From: Vitis vinifera
Taxonomy: Eukaryota > Streptophyta > Magnoliopsida > Vitales > Vitaceae
DNA length: 64,000 nt
Direction: 5' to 3'
Assembly (NCBI RefSeq): GCF_030704535.1
Contig: NC_081815.1
Span: forward strand, 325,001 to 389,000
Notes under the pieces: generated by a model
Database searches by the model: none
Told to the model about the DNA's origin: nothing
The model's input: only the letters and a program-made list of their open reading frames with translations
In this document: positions 46,301 through 58,400 of the stretch, piece by piece
Layout: each line of letters opens with the position of its first letter
Position numbering within the stretch: position 1 is the first letter of the stretch
Position numbers and translations under genes: made by a program

Positions 46301-48899
46301 ATGGTAAATCAAAAATGGAAAAAAAAAAACCAGAAGCATTAGTTTAAGAGACTGGCATGTTTTTTTACTTGTGAATTCATTCTTCAAACCATAGGTTGAC
46401 TGGATGTGCCTTATCCTCCTGATAAGCTCAATAGATGGTTTAGATTGCTAGATTTATGCATGCAGCAATCAAACAAATGTTGGAATTTGTTACTGCTAGA
46501 ACAAACCAAAAAAAAAAGGAAGAAGGATTGTTTCAAATGAAGACTGACATGACTTTTCTCATCAGAAGTCATTTCCCAAAGTGTGTTTATATATATGGAC
46601 CTGCCTCATTCTCTCTGCCAATCCCAATAGATGGTTTTAGAGTGCCAGAACCTATGCACCCATCAATGGGACAATACTAATTACATGTATTGGTTCTCAT
46701 ACCAAGCTTATATAGTTACATTAAATTCAAGATGTGCATGGGAAATAATGAAAGCTAGCACAGAATTTGTTTTAACAAAAAAAATATTAGAAATTTGGTG
46801 TACGTATGAAGTGCACAATTTGTTGGACCAATTTGATGTGTTGCCATGCAATGTAACATGGGTGATCATTGGTTTATTTGCAGGAACTGGAGAAAAGCCT
46901 CAAAGCCACTTGTGAGGAGTTTATTATGTCGGTCACTAAGCTAGTTGTGGATCCCATGCTTTCATTTGTTACTAAGGTTTGTTCTCTTTGTCTATCATCA
47001 TATTTTTAAAGGGAAATCAGTTCTTATGTGATACTCTCAGAAAAACTGTAATTTAGAAATTTCAGAAAACAAATAGAGGTTATACAGAAATAAGCGAACA
47101 ACCTAAACACACGAAGCTTTATGTTTTTTCATGGAGCAGATAAGAAGAATTCATTAACTCTGAGAATAGTTCTCTCAGATCTGAAATCTGAAATTCTTTT
47201 CTAACGTTATAACAAATCCATAAGAGAATGTGGAAAAATCCAATACAAGGTACCAAGACTTTACTGTGCCTGTTTAAGATTTACAGTGTTGGAAAGTTAT
47301 TTTATGCAGCAACCCTTGTGAACAGTCATATGCTGAATGCCTGGCATCTATCTTGGATTAATAGTTCATATCTTCTAGTTACTGAAGCTCCTTTTTTGAG
47401 AGACTATCTTTAGCCTTCAAGATAAACTGCAACACCAATTTACCTTTTGTAGGTAACAGCTGTCAAAGTTGCATTATCATCGGGCAGTCAGAATCAAAAG
47501 CTAGACTCAGTTATGGCAAAACCACTCAAGGATCAAGCTTTTGCTACTCCTGATAAGGTGGCCGAACTTGTTCAGAAGGTATGTCATGTAAATCAGGTGC
47601 TTGTTTGCTGTAGTATTTTATAGGACATTGCATCAACAAGGGTCACTAACAAACTGTTGTAGTTGTGGTCAAGATTCCCAAGCAGCTTTTGTGGCTCCTT
47701 CTCTCTTACACTATGATAGCCCAATTAAGCCATTAGAAGCAATCTAGCAGAGTTGGAAGATCACAACCTAAATACTCTGTTCTTGTTTTATTTTTAAATC
47801 AAAAAATTATTAACAAGATGATGTTATATCTAAACCACAAAAATGTACAATATTTCTGATTGTGAAAGATTGCTTTTGATATGTTTTCTTTGCCTGTATC
47901 TGGTACCTATGTTTGGAATTTGAAGTTATAACAAAACTTGGGACAGATAAATTACAAAAACATTTGTGATTCAACTGGATTGGATAGTGGCGTGTACTCC
48001 ATAAGGATTGGTCCTTAGTGGGAGTTCGTTTGTTTATGTGTATTTTCTTGTAATTTAGTTGTCTTTGGTGGGAGGATTTTTCATCCTTCTTCTTGTACTT
48101 CTTTTTGCTATCAATATATCTTTGCGTCATTTCCAATCAAAAAAATAAATAAATAAATAAATTACAAAAACATTACCATTCAAATTGAGCTGATTTCAAG
48201 TTACGTATCTCCAACAGGTAAGTGCTTCCTTACAGCAAGAGTTGCCGAAGGTGATGGAAAAAATGAAGCTTTATCTGCAGAACCCATCAACAAGAACAAT
48301 TCTTTTCAAGCCAATAAAGTAAGTTGTTGATTCACACATAGAATTCACAATTTGTCCCTCACCTGAGTATCTGAGAATTTGGGTGATTAACCTGGTTTCA
48401 TGCTTTTTATTACTTTCCCTTTTTATGGATCTGTTGACTCTCTGCTCAACCTTCCTACTGTTCTCCAAAACACACAAAAGAGAGATGCCCTTGCAGTGCT
48501 AATTTATACTTTGATTATTTAGACCTATTGTAGTTCTTTATAGTGTACTTGATGGAGATTTTTATAATTAGGAGAATGCCATGCTTGTTAAGTCCAAACT
48601 GATAAATCTCATGTAATCAGTATTTTATGATTCGGGGAGGTTCAATTTAATTAGCTTATGTTGTCTCTTAATTCAACTCAAGTATTTTGTAAACAGTCTC
48701 TTTAGTGCTAAGTTCGACTAAAAGTAATTATTCAAATTTAATTGGATTGAATTTACTTTTATGCAGGACAAATATTGTGGAAGCCCATATTCAAGTACAA
48801 TCCCTGCTGAAATCAGAATATACCCCTGAAGAGGTACAGAGCACCATCAATATGGTGTCAATCCAAGATCTGCAAGCACAACTCGACCACCTCCTGTAG
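25351..48899 (+). CDS. COG3: Conserved oligomeric Golgi complex subunit 3 (Sec34)
   Basis: Subunit of the COG tethering complex for retrograde vesicles at the Golgi. Inferred coding exons: 25351-25434, 25854-25937, 26073-26180, 27496-27540, 27629-27703, 27833-27928, 28702-28779, 38733-38818, 38987-39053, 39217-39279, 39374-39475, 40607-40711, 40795-40887, 41895-41983, 42842-43061, 43905-43991, 44310-44426, 44543-44575, 44783-44869, 44963-45025, 45964-46080, 46884-46976, 47453-47578, 48218-48318, 48767-48899. They give 783 aa, close to the plant COG3 length, and all junctions keep frame with GT-AG ends. The Sec34-like helical region is at ~130-280 ([19 protein letters not shown]). No catalytic motif is expected. 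Intron 7 is 9953 bp because of nested LINE and SINE insertions; the others are mostly below 1.4 kb. Confidence 0.95.
30252..32583 (-). repeat. Tandem ~850-bp duplication inside the LINE
   Basis: Copy A spans 30252-31106 and copy B spans 31107-32583. Both begin TACCCTCAA(C/T)CCTCCC and end CTTGCAAATTAAACCA. Copy B carries a 609-bp insertion plus its 16-bp target duplication; without them it is ~852 bp against ~855 bp for copy A. The unit covers part of the LINE RT and the following region. The copies differ by scattered substitutions. Confidence 0.85.
31604..32212 (-). mobile_element. 5'-truncated LINE nested in copy B of the duplication
   Basis: A T run at 31604-31619 followed by GATAAGTAAACAAGAAATGC is the reverse of a LINE tail. 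A minus-strand zinc-finger RVT fragment ([19 protein letters not shown]) lies at 32167-31931. The target duplication TCATTGAAAACTAAAG is perfect at 31588-31603 and 32213-32228. It cuts a segment that is continuous in copy A, so it inserted after the duplication. Confidence 0.9.
35714..35915 (+). mobile_element. tRNA-derived SINE in COG3 intron 7
   Basis: A 202-bp element. It has an RNA polymerase III A box (TAGCCCAATTGG, 35721-35732), a B box (GGATTTGAATCC, 35782-35793), a GC-richer body and an A-rich tail. The flanks AACCTAAGTAATTCTA (35698-35713) and AACCTAAGAAATTCTA (35916-35931) are a 16-bp target duplication with one mismatch. It lies in the sense direction of COG3. The SINE family was not identified. 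Confidence 0.87.
36640..36710. repeat. AAT-rich low-complexity tract
   Basis: Imperfect AATAAT/AACAAT repeats within COG3 intron 7. An open frame over it is Asn-rich and not a gene. Confidence 0.8.
37201..37234. repeat. Poly-G tract
   Basis: About 34 bp of G interrupted by two C, within COG3 intron 7. The minus-strand polyproline open frame is an artefact. Such tracts are prone to sequencing and length errors. Confidence 0.95.
37530..38060. repeat. Possible old transposon remnant in COG3 intron 7
   Basis: The stretch 'gacaccaattttttaacatggaaaacctcc' and what follows resembles non-coding ends of plant LTR elements as I remember them. No LTR pair or coding remnant is visible, so this is weak. 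Confidence 0.25.
41509..41578. repeat. Perfect 35-bp tandem duplication in COG3 intron 13
   Basis: Units 41509-41543 and 41544-41578 are identical and start GCATTTAATGTG. Perfect identity suggests a recent event. Confidence 0.95.
47965..48156 (+). mobile_element. Short 5'-truncated LINE in COG3 intron 23
   Basis: The flanks carry a perfect 18-bp duplication ATAAATTACAAAAACATT at 47947-47964 and 48157-48174. The insert ends TTTCCAATCAAAAAAATAAATAAAT, an A-rich tail. Its 3' sequence (TGTACTTC...CAATATATC) resembles the LINE 3' ends elsewhere in the window. About 192 bp, sense to COG3. Confidence 0.85.
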
Positions 48900-49483
48900 G
48901 GTTCTTGTGAAGCCTTTAATCTCCAAAAATTTCCTCCTTGCCAATCACCTTGGCCATGCCGAACGGGTGGATTAAGTTTCTTCACCAGAATTGAAAATCC
49001 TTGGGCTTTGCAAAGTGGATACTGAAAAAACAGTAATTTGAATCTATAGTTTGGCTTGTTATTATGTTGTTGATCATACTAGTAACTCACAAAGGCCAGA
49101 AGTGGTGGAATGAAAATGGAACAGAGAATCCACCAAATTTTGATGATTTAAGGAGAAAATTTATCTGAATAAGACCAATCTACCACCATTTCCCATGTGA
49201 TCAAATTAGTTGAGTAAACATGTAAAAAACATAGACACGCAACCTTTACATATGGAAAATAATCATACAAGAACATTACATCAAAATTTGGATTACTCTT
49301 AGACACATAAATCTATACAGAACAAGAATAAACCCACAGGAACACCATCCAATCCAACATCATACCCCTGAAAAGCTTCTTTTTTTTTCTTTTTTCCTTT
49401 TTTTTTTCCCATTAATGCACGATCAACAGAGCTATCCAAGAATAAGTTTCGACATATTGATGTTCAACTTGCTTGTGGGGACA
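48900..49483. other. Convergent intergenic space between COG3 and FAB1
   Basis: Both genes end here, tail to tail, 584 bp apart. It must hold both 3' UTRs. Apart from a T/C-rich tract at 49379-49409 I see nothing distinctive. Confidence 0.7.
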
Positions 49484-52400
49484 TCAATCAAAGGAAGGCC
49501 CACCTGGTGAGTTTTCTTCACAAAGGTCTGATTTTGACCCACTGGGAAGGATAATTACTGGTGACCACTGGTCTGGAACCATCAGAAAATAAGCAGACAT
49601 GGCTTTCCTGAACCTCTTCTTGTACTGTATTGGTGAAATCACAGTGGGAGATGTATTTTTAGGCCCCCCAAGGATGCCTGAGGCCTTCACCCAGGTTTCA
49701 AGGTGCTTGTCCCAGGTATATTGCCGCATAAAGTCGATTATCCCAAGGACCAGTTCATGCTTTTCCTCATCCACCCCAACCAGTAATGAGTAGTCCATTA
49801 CATCTATCGACTGAAAGAACATAAAATGATAACAAATTAGAGTCTATAACAAGAGAATCTTGAAACATTATTTGCATTGACCAAGGGCTTTTGAGAAGGT
49901 AGGTCAATTTCTATTTCTATACTAGATTTTGAAGACAGTATCTCCCCTAATCAATTCGGTCTTTTCAGTTTTATTCCTTTTGTTGCCTTCTGTGTTACTT
50001 GCATACCCCTGTATGCTGGGTTGCACCCCCTTTTGTTTATAATGCCTTAATTTTTCTTACCTATCAAAAGAAATAAACTAAATATTTAAATTAGCTGATT
50101 CTAGCAAAATCAACCGTTCCCAAGCATCATAGTTACTGGAAAGGCAATTCCAGCAATGGCTCCATTCAAAACCAAAGGGGAGGATTATGCATGTGGTGAC
50201 CTATAAACCTTTGAGGCATGCAGTTAGTTTCTGAACTTACAGCAAGAAATGAAGTATCATTCCAGACAGCTCTCTCTAGCAACCGCTTTGCCTTATTCCC
50301 CACAAAAATAGGAGAAGTTGGCATTGCTTCAATCAGGTTCTGATCCAGCAGAACTTTGTTGCTCCCGCTTGAATCTGGATTATAACGTGATCGAGACGAT
50401 CCTTTTAGGTCATAAAGCCGTGTAATATTACGCCTGTAAAGAAGATTCTCCATTACCAAAACATCCATCTTTGATTCTTTCCCTCCTTTAAGTTGCTTTG
50501 ATGTAACCTTCAAGACAACCACCAACAAAGGAAGCAGATCAAGACTAGATTGATGTCAAAAGAATGAGAGAAAGTAACACAAATATGGTGAAAATTATAG
50601 AGGAATTGAGTAAAAAATACTTCTATATCCCTTTGGTTAACTTCTCAACCTTGAAAAGAATGTCAACAGACTCATATGAAATGAGACATATTACAGAGGA
50701 GAACCAAGGGAGTACCATCTGTCGAATACCAATCTATTATTTGTAATTACCCAAACATCCCATTCTCACAGATGATTAAAAATGTATTTCCTAGATAAAG
50801 TGTTCTACTGATTTCAGTCAGGAAAACTTTTGCCAAGATAAAACCATATTGCCTTTGACAAGAGTATGAATCTGAAGCCTGGTTGATGATATCAGAAAAA
50901 CATCTAGGAGTACTTTCATCAGTCACGCTTAAACATACAACTTCAAACTGCATTTATAGCTGGATTAACAGGGGAAAGATTACAGCAGTTCCATCAAAGA
51001 AAGAAGAAGAAAAGGCAATGACTGCCTCATATGTATTTACGATTTCGAAGATTGGCTTTAGTAGATTGACAGTTTCAGATCTTTCAGGATTCCAATTATT
51101 GTTAAACTAGTAAGAACTTTAATCTTTCTGAAAATGGAACAATTAATAGATAATACCTGATAAATGCCCAGGATCTTTGCCAGGCAAGTCGGACTCCCAG
51201 TGCTGATTGATTCAGATAAGTACTTAAAATAAGCCGGTGCAAACTTGATGAAGGACTCCAGCTCTATTTTTGTAACCTGTTTGATGATAAATCGATCATC
51301 CAGGGTTTTTGCAAAGAAGACATTGCTCTTGCCACCCTGGGCCCCCCATTTCTTACAACGACTAAGTGACCGTATGAAATCTAATTCAGAAGGGCAACAA
51401 GTCTTCCTCAAGGCATAAAACTGCTTTGCATAGTAACAAGTCACAGTGTACTTCACCTTCCCAAGTGAGCCATCATCAGTGAAAGAGACTCTGGCATGAA
51501 AATCTTTTGTGTATAAGAGTGGGTCCAAAACTAAGGAGCTCCGAGACCCGGACAAGGATAAGATATTCTCATCAGTAGAGACAAGATTTTTATAGGATTC
51601 AGAAGCCGTCTCATCAAAAGAGTGAAGTGAAAGTAGATTCTCAAAGATTGGCAATGAGACAGAAGATTCGCCACTATCCTTTTGTCTCTCTAACTCATTT
51701 GACACCTGTGCATGATAATCTGGTGAGACAAGTGCATAAGAGATAATACTAGTGGGTTCATCATCATAAACAGGCACCACTGTTTCATTAACACCCACAG
51801 GAAGAAGCAGCCTGGCACCGCCTTGATGTTCCAACTCCCGAAATGACAAGACATATGCAGGATTATACTCACAAATTATACCAAGTTTTTGAGCATTCCA
51901 TGAAGAATTCTTGCTGAACATGTAAGAGAAATTTGAAAAAGGCACCCCCACTGGTGTCATGGAGTTTTCCATTTTTTCAGGCCCCTTCATAGATGATGAA
52001 GAGCCATGAGAATGAGCTACCTCAACCTCACTTTGATGGTTAGTACAGTTTTCCATTTCTAAGTCTGCTGCAACTGGTTCTACTGTAGCCAAAGACTCTA
52101 CCACCACTGTATCAGCACATAGATAGCCATTCTCTTTAGATGTTTTACTTCCTGCATGACTTTCACCAGCCCATGCTGCATCAAGGGTATCAGATAAGTT
52201 TCCCATAATTGGGAAATGTCCATCCGAGAGGACTCTTCTCACAAGATTTCTAGATTCCACAGGATCCTGTCCATCTGAGAGGACTCTTCTCACAATTTTT
52301 CCAGATTCCACAGGATCACTTTGATCATTGACATTTGAGCTAGAAGAAAGACAAATCTCAGCCTCTTTCCTGTTATTCAAACCCTGATCCATGTCTTTTC

Positions 52401-55400
52401 CTTTGTGAACTCTGCTAGGCTGGCTAACAGGGCCAACTTTTCCACCTAGATTAAGGACTATGTTAGGGTTCATATCCAGAAGAATCAAATCATGACTACT
52501 AAAGCCTTTACCTGCCTTAGATGTCACATTCATATCAACAACCTTCTCAACAGAAGTGAGGGGTTTCTCCTTCAGTTTCAGTGTGGAACTGCTCAGACCT
52601 GCCTGGAGATTATTGCTACCTAAGCTGGCTGCATATATTAAGCGTTGGTCCCAGACATAAGAGTGGAAGACTAACTGCCTTTGCAGTCTATTAATCTCAA
52701 GAATATCAACTGCAGGTTGGCCAGCTTTCACCTCCCTATGTAGTGCATTCCATAGTGATTCCTAAAATAATGCCAAATTATCTATCAGAAACCAGATAAC
52801 ATAAATGGTAATATCCCTTCCTCCTGAAAGGAAAGGCAGGGTAAACTAATTGCAGCAAGAAACAGAATTGCTTCTTTAGTGCTAGCACATAAATATACCT
52901 AATTGCACATAAAATGATTGGAAAATTTTTCAATACCGATGAATTAGATCTCAAATTGTTTACTATTGCATAAAGGAAAGAGAATTTTTTTTCTTTACAA
53001 TCTAGCTCATAAATGGACAGGAGCAGAAAAGGAAAACCACAAATCACAAACATACCTCAAATTCTCCTTTCTCCTTCTCTAGCATCACTTCCAGTTCTGC
53101 AATATTGTGCCTTGATTCAGGTGCTTTCATGCCATCCAGTGATTCTGTGCCTGATGTTTTTTCCAATATCTGACGAAGAGCTTTGTACACTTCAGTAAAT
53201 AGTTGTTCTGCTCTGTTGTGCACCTGTTACACAGGATCAATCACCCCATAAGTAATGAGAATTCTTAAACCACAAGATCTATTGGAACCAAGGGTTGTGA
53301 TTATGAACCTCATCTGCTTCCTTTTGTATCCACTCCTGAATATCAGAGTTAAATTCAAGTTTTGGTGGTGGAAGATAAACGGAATGAACATCAATTGAAG
53401 CATAGCAGAAGCAAGCAACCATTCCTCCAAAACTGCACATGTAAAACAATAATGTAAGAAGAGATAGAAACTATGGATGATGAAGCTGGGTTTTTAAATA
53501 GCCCAGGCGCTTTCTGGACCCATATGAGATAAGGTGCCCAAGCAAGCCTAACTTGATGACTGGTGCACAGCAGAGGGGCCAAATCCCTCAAAGACCTAGA
53601 AAGAACCCATTTGAACTTAAAAAATGAAGGAGAAGATTATTCAAGAGTATGTCTTGGGATACATGGAGCATATATAAACTTACTGGCTCTTAGTCAATTC
53701 AACCCAAGATTCTCCAAGTGGGATCTAGCAGGCTAAACAAAAACAAGAACACAATAATAGCACATCCAACAGCTATTTAATATATATATATATATTTTGT
53801 TTGATAGGCAAACAAAGGAAGTCTATTAAAAGAGCACCATAGAAAGGGGGTGCACCCTACATATATAGTAAGTATACACAAAAAAAGAAAAACGAACAGG
53901 AGCCAAACAAAACAACCAAAAGACCACAGCCACCCACAACAGCTATTTAATATTTGAAACTACCTTCTCTAGAATTGATTACCAAGCAAAACAACTATAT
54001 TGTCCTCACCTCTGAAAAACACACTTCTCTTCAAACATTAATGAAATTGTTCTATATCATTTTCTACTGTTCTTTATACATTGTTTACAAGATTTTCAAG
54101 CATAGTAATTCATTAAAATAATTTTTTGCACCTTTATATGAAATTCAGAAAAGTTATCAATTTGTAATGGGCACAGACTGATCAAGAGTGTGTTTATCGC
54201 ATTTGAAGGGTCAGTAATTCGTTTGTACTCCATGTCCAAGTGAATACACATGTATCACCATACCTCTAGGGACAACTGGGTTTGTTCTTGACCTTTTGGA
54301 TCACAGGAGGATGATGAATTGACTAAAAGGAACAGACCTGCACGAGGCCATGTCCATAGTATTCTGTTGTTAAAAAGCAACACAGTTTATCAGCCTTGAT
54401 ATCACAACATAAACATTGTTTAAAGGGAAAGCATACCCATAAAACCGTAGGCAATCCCTATGAAGGGAATGACCGCAACTAGCAACTCTGCTTGCAGCAG
54501 CATGGTTTGAAAAGCTGAGTTCCAAAAATTTTCCAAAAGACAAACCCCATGCAGCATCAGACATCACTACTCTGCGTGTTGCTGGAGGGAACCCATTGGT
54601 GCGAGGACATAGCAGACACCTGTGCCACATCCAGATTTTTCCTTCTCGCTCCCCTGGTAAAGCAATTCCTTGAAGCTTCTTCACAGAAATAGTAAGGCTG
54701 CCTTGACGATGTGTATAACAATGAACATGTGCTTCTGATGGCATATCGCATGAACGGCAGCAATAACTCTAATAAATGGAATGAGTCTAGTCAATGTAAA
54801 AATGTGCTTGTAGGGTTGACAAGGAAAGAAGTATATAATCATGTAAAAGAAGAGAAAAAAAATACCTGATCAAATAACTGCTCTCGTAAAAACCGCCCTA
54901 AAGGCTTATCAGAGCTTCCATAATATTTTATTCGAAAGAGATGTGCCCGCTCACACACGGTACTTTTCCACACACAGCGTGTTGACAAGGACACCAAAAT
55001 GCTCTGATGATTAGAGGGTGAGGGAGGAAACTCTTCTTTTGAAGATCTCATCACCTCATGGTGATTATTATTATTATACTTTTCCAAGGTTTCCAACTCC
55101 AAAATATCAAGTTGATTTGCAGCCAATCCATTGCTGTCAGCATGATTACTGCCAACACCTTGTCTTGGTGCCTCTGAGGTGCTAAAACCATTAGAACTCG
55201 AATAAACATCCAAAATACCTTGGCCACTATTGGATATAGAAGTTTCATTCTTAAAAGATCCATTCAGACACACTTTATTACCCTCGCAGTCACAACTAGA
55301 GAATGCCTCATTATGGTAAGCCACTGAGTACTCTTGCCCTGAAGGGGATGAGGAAGTGCATGAAGCACAAGATTTGCTGGAGCTAGAGGCAGGGTCTGTG

Positions 55401-58400
55401 TACAGTGTTTGAGAGTTAGGATCATCTGAGAAACAAGTTGATTGCATCACTTCCAATTTGCAAATGGGGGCAGCATTGGTTGATGAGGCTCCATCTGACA
55501 TGCGGTTATTATAGGATTTCTTGGGTTCTCTGGTAGTTTGGGAGCCCTGAGGCGTTCTAGTGGCAGGGGAACTGAAACCAGGAATTGTGGAGATGGACCT
55601 ATCAATACTCAGTGGTTTATCAGGTAATGCAACTGTTATTGGAGACTTCAAAGGGAGTTCCGGCAGAGAAGCACCTTCATCAGCAAGAAAAGATGTCTCA
55701 AGAGCTAAGTGGTAAGCTGCGAAAACTCCATACTGGATCACATGTTTCACTTTCTTCAACTCATCCCCATTAGCACCCTTGAGCAAAATCTGAAACAAAG
55801 AAAAGCAATAGATGAGCATCAATTCTTTCTAAAAGTTAAAGTGTCAAAAATGTAGGATCACATGCAGGCATTCCAGAATAACCTGAAGAAAGAAAAAATC
55901 CACCAATCCAGAGTAAGATTTAGATCATTTATATATATAATAAAAAATAAATAAATAAAAACCTAACCCAAGGGCCTCAGTAGCCTGTTTGCCAACTCTT
56001 CCCAAATCTCTGGATTCAAATGCTACACTATTTTCTAAGTACAGCCTAAGGCATTTGTTGTGTAGATCCTAAGTAAAACTGTAAAAGTACAAACTGTAGG
56101 TCCTAGTTATCATCCATAGGCTCTAAAAGATAATACTTTTTCATTCCAAAATAGAATAGACTTAAGCACGTCTATTTATATATTTGAAACTTACAGTACA
56201 GCCCAAAGGTTTTGGGCAACCCTCAAAAAACATCAAAGTCTTCACCAATTTCTTCCCATCTTGCCCAGCACTCCCATGCCCTTCAAGAAACTTCTCCACA
56301 TGGAATATGTCACAGTACCCCAGCTTTGGCGATGTGAGATGATCAATTGAAGGGACTATTTGTGCACCCGTGCAGCGAGATATACGTTCTAAAAGTGGCC
56401 TTTTGATATTCAGAACAAGTGATATATCCTTTTCCAGAAGATACTCTTGTGCAAATCGAGATACTGACTTCTCTACCAAAAGAACATTGGGGTGATGAAC
56501 ATTGATCTTTGCAACTGCCATCTTCAAATGGTCCATTTCCTGAAAACGGGTTATAACCAATAAGAACAAGAAACTCCTCAATTCACTCAATAAGACATTA
56601 TCGAAGGAATATGTTGGGGCTTGATACCCTAAGTTATATTTACAGCCTAGGGATTTAAATTACATATTTGAAAAGACAAGAAAAAGATAAACAATCCAAA
56701 CCTGCTGCAACAAAGTATCAAAACTTGACAAGTGATTAGAAACCCGCTGATACTCCAGAGCTCCTCCGAGGAGTAGGAAACGTGGTTTACTTATTTTAGA
56801 TGTCATTCGTCGATGAGCCACATTTTTCTTACAAACAACTCCTTTAACCACCATACTGGAAGATATGAAATTAAAATTTCATCAGTACAAAGAAAAAGAA
56901 AAAGAAATTGACAGCATCCTCTAGTTAAAGTGTTTGCAAGGTGATTGTCAATTGTCATCCAGAATCCTCTAGTTAGCAATAGGACATCATTTTCCACTCT
57001 ATATGGGGTGACGCTTTCTATTAAATTATGGATGTTGTATATTTACTACCAAGAAAAAGAAAGGTAATCACCTCTTTCTGGTTGTTTCCTTAACAGTTAC
57101 TTCCAGTTACCAATAAAATCTCACCATCTCAAAAATTTGAAAGTTGAGTATTCCATGACTGAAAAATCCTAGCAAATCAAAGATGTAAAGATAAAAAAAT
57201 AATACTACCAAGCTTGTGAAGCATCTTTTGTTTTCTGGTCTTCATATACATTCCACATACAGGGTAGCACCTTCTTTTTGGCACTCATTTTATAAAATCT
57301 TACTTATCCAAAAATGAAAAAGATACACAGAACTGCTGATGGTACAACTGGGAAAAAAAACCTAAATTTGAGCATAATGGGAACTACCATATTTATCTCT
57401 GACATTTAAATGGTCCAGAAACAGAAATGTATCTAGAAGAGGCAGTGATAATGTTTTACTAGTTTTAAGGTGAATACTAAACAAGGATGCCTAAAGCATA
57501 GCTAAATGTTCAATAACTTCGAACAGAACTGAGTAGTAGTAACCAAGAGAGTTTAAACATTCATATAAGAGCAGAATTATGAGCCTTTGGAAGATGGTCT
57601 AACAATAAAAGTGAGAGCTAATTAAAGTACGAGCTGCATCATTAGATAGGATTAAAGGTAAGCCATCATCACATTTCTTCTAATGAGCTTACCTCTCACT
57701 ACGATGCCCACAAGCTATGCATTTAACTTTCACATAACCACCAGGATCCATCCCTCCACCTTTGCTTGTATCTGGTTTTAGAAATGTGGCAGCTTCCCAC
57801 GACAAAGATGTAATTATCTCTAACCAACTCTCTTTGTCATCATCCTTACCCACAGGTAGGTTCTCAACCTGCAAAAGCTGAGCTACTAAAGCTCTAAAAT
57901 GTCCGTCAACCACATTCTTCATGGCCGTCCTATGCTCCTCACTTGACCTGTCCTTGCTACGCCACTCCCCACTACCAAAGCTGCTTGAAGAGTGTAGCTG
58001 CCCCCACTCTCCTGTAGATTCCCCATCATCCTCATCATCAAATAAAGCAGCTTCTCTGTCATCCTCTTCATCTTCTGGCTCTGGAGGGAGCCAGAGAATG
58101 CCATTGTTGAAATCCACTGGTTCTGCATGCATACATTCCACACGATATGGAGGAGGAGCTTCACACTCATGACCATTATCATTATTTTCTGCTTCTTCCC
58201 TATGATTCTTGATTCCTTCTAAACTATGTGTATCAAAATTCTCAGGTATTTGAGAATGTTCTGTGCTTTTTGTGTCATCTCCATCAGGATGCACTTTATG
58301 TGGTCCATATACACTCTCAATCTCATCAAAATTGACTGCATCATAATATTCATCAGCCTGAGAAAAATGCCTTGTTTCAGAATCTGATTGATAAATACCA

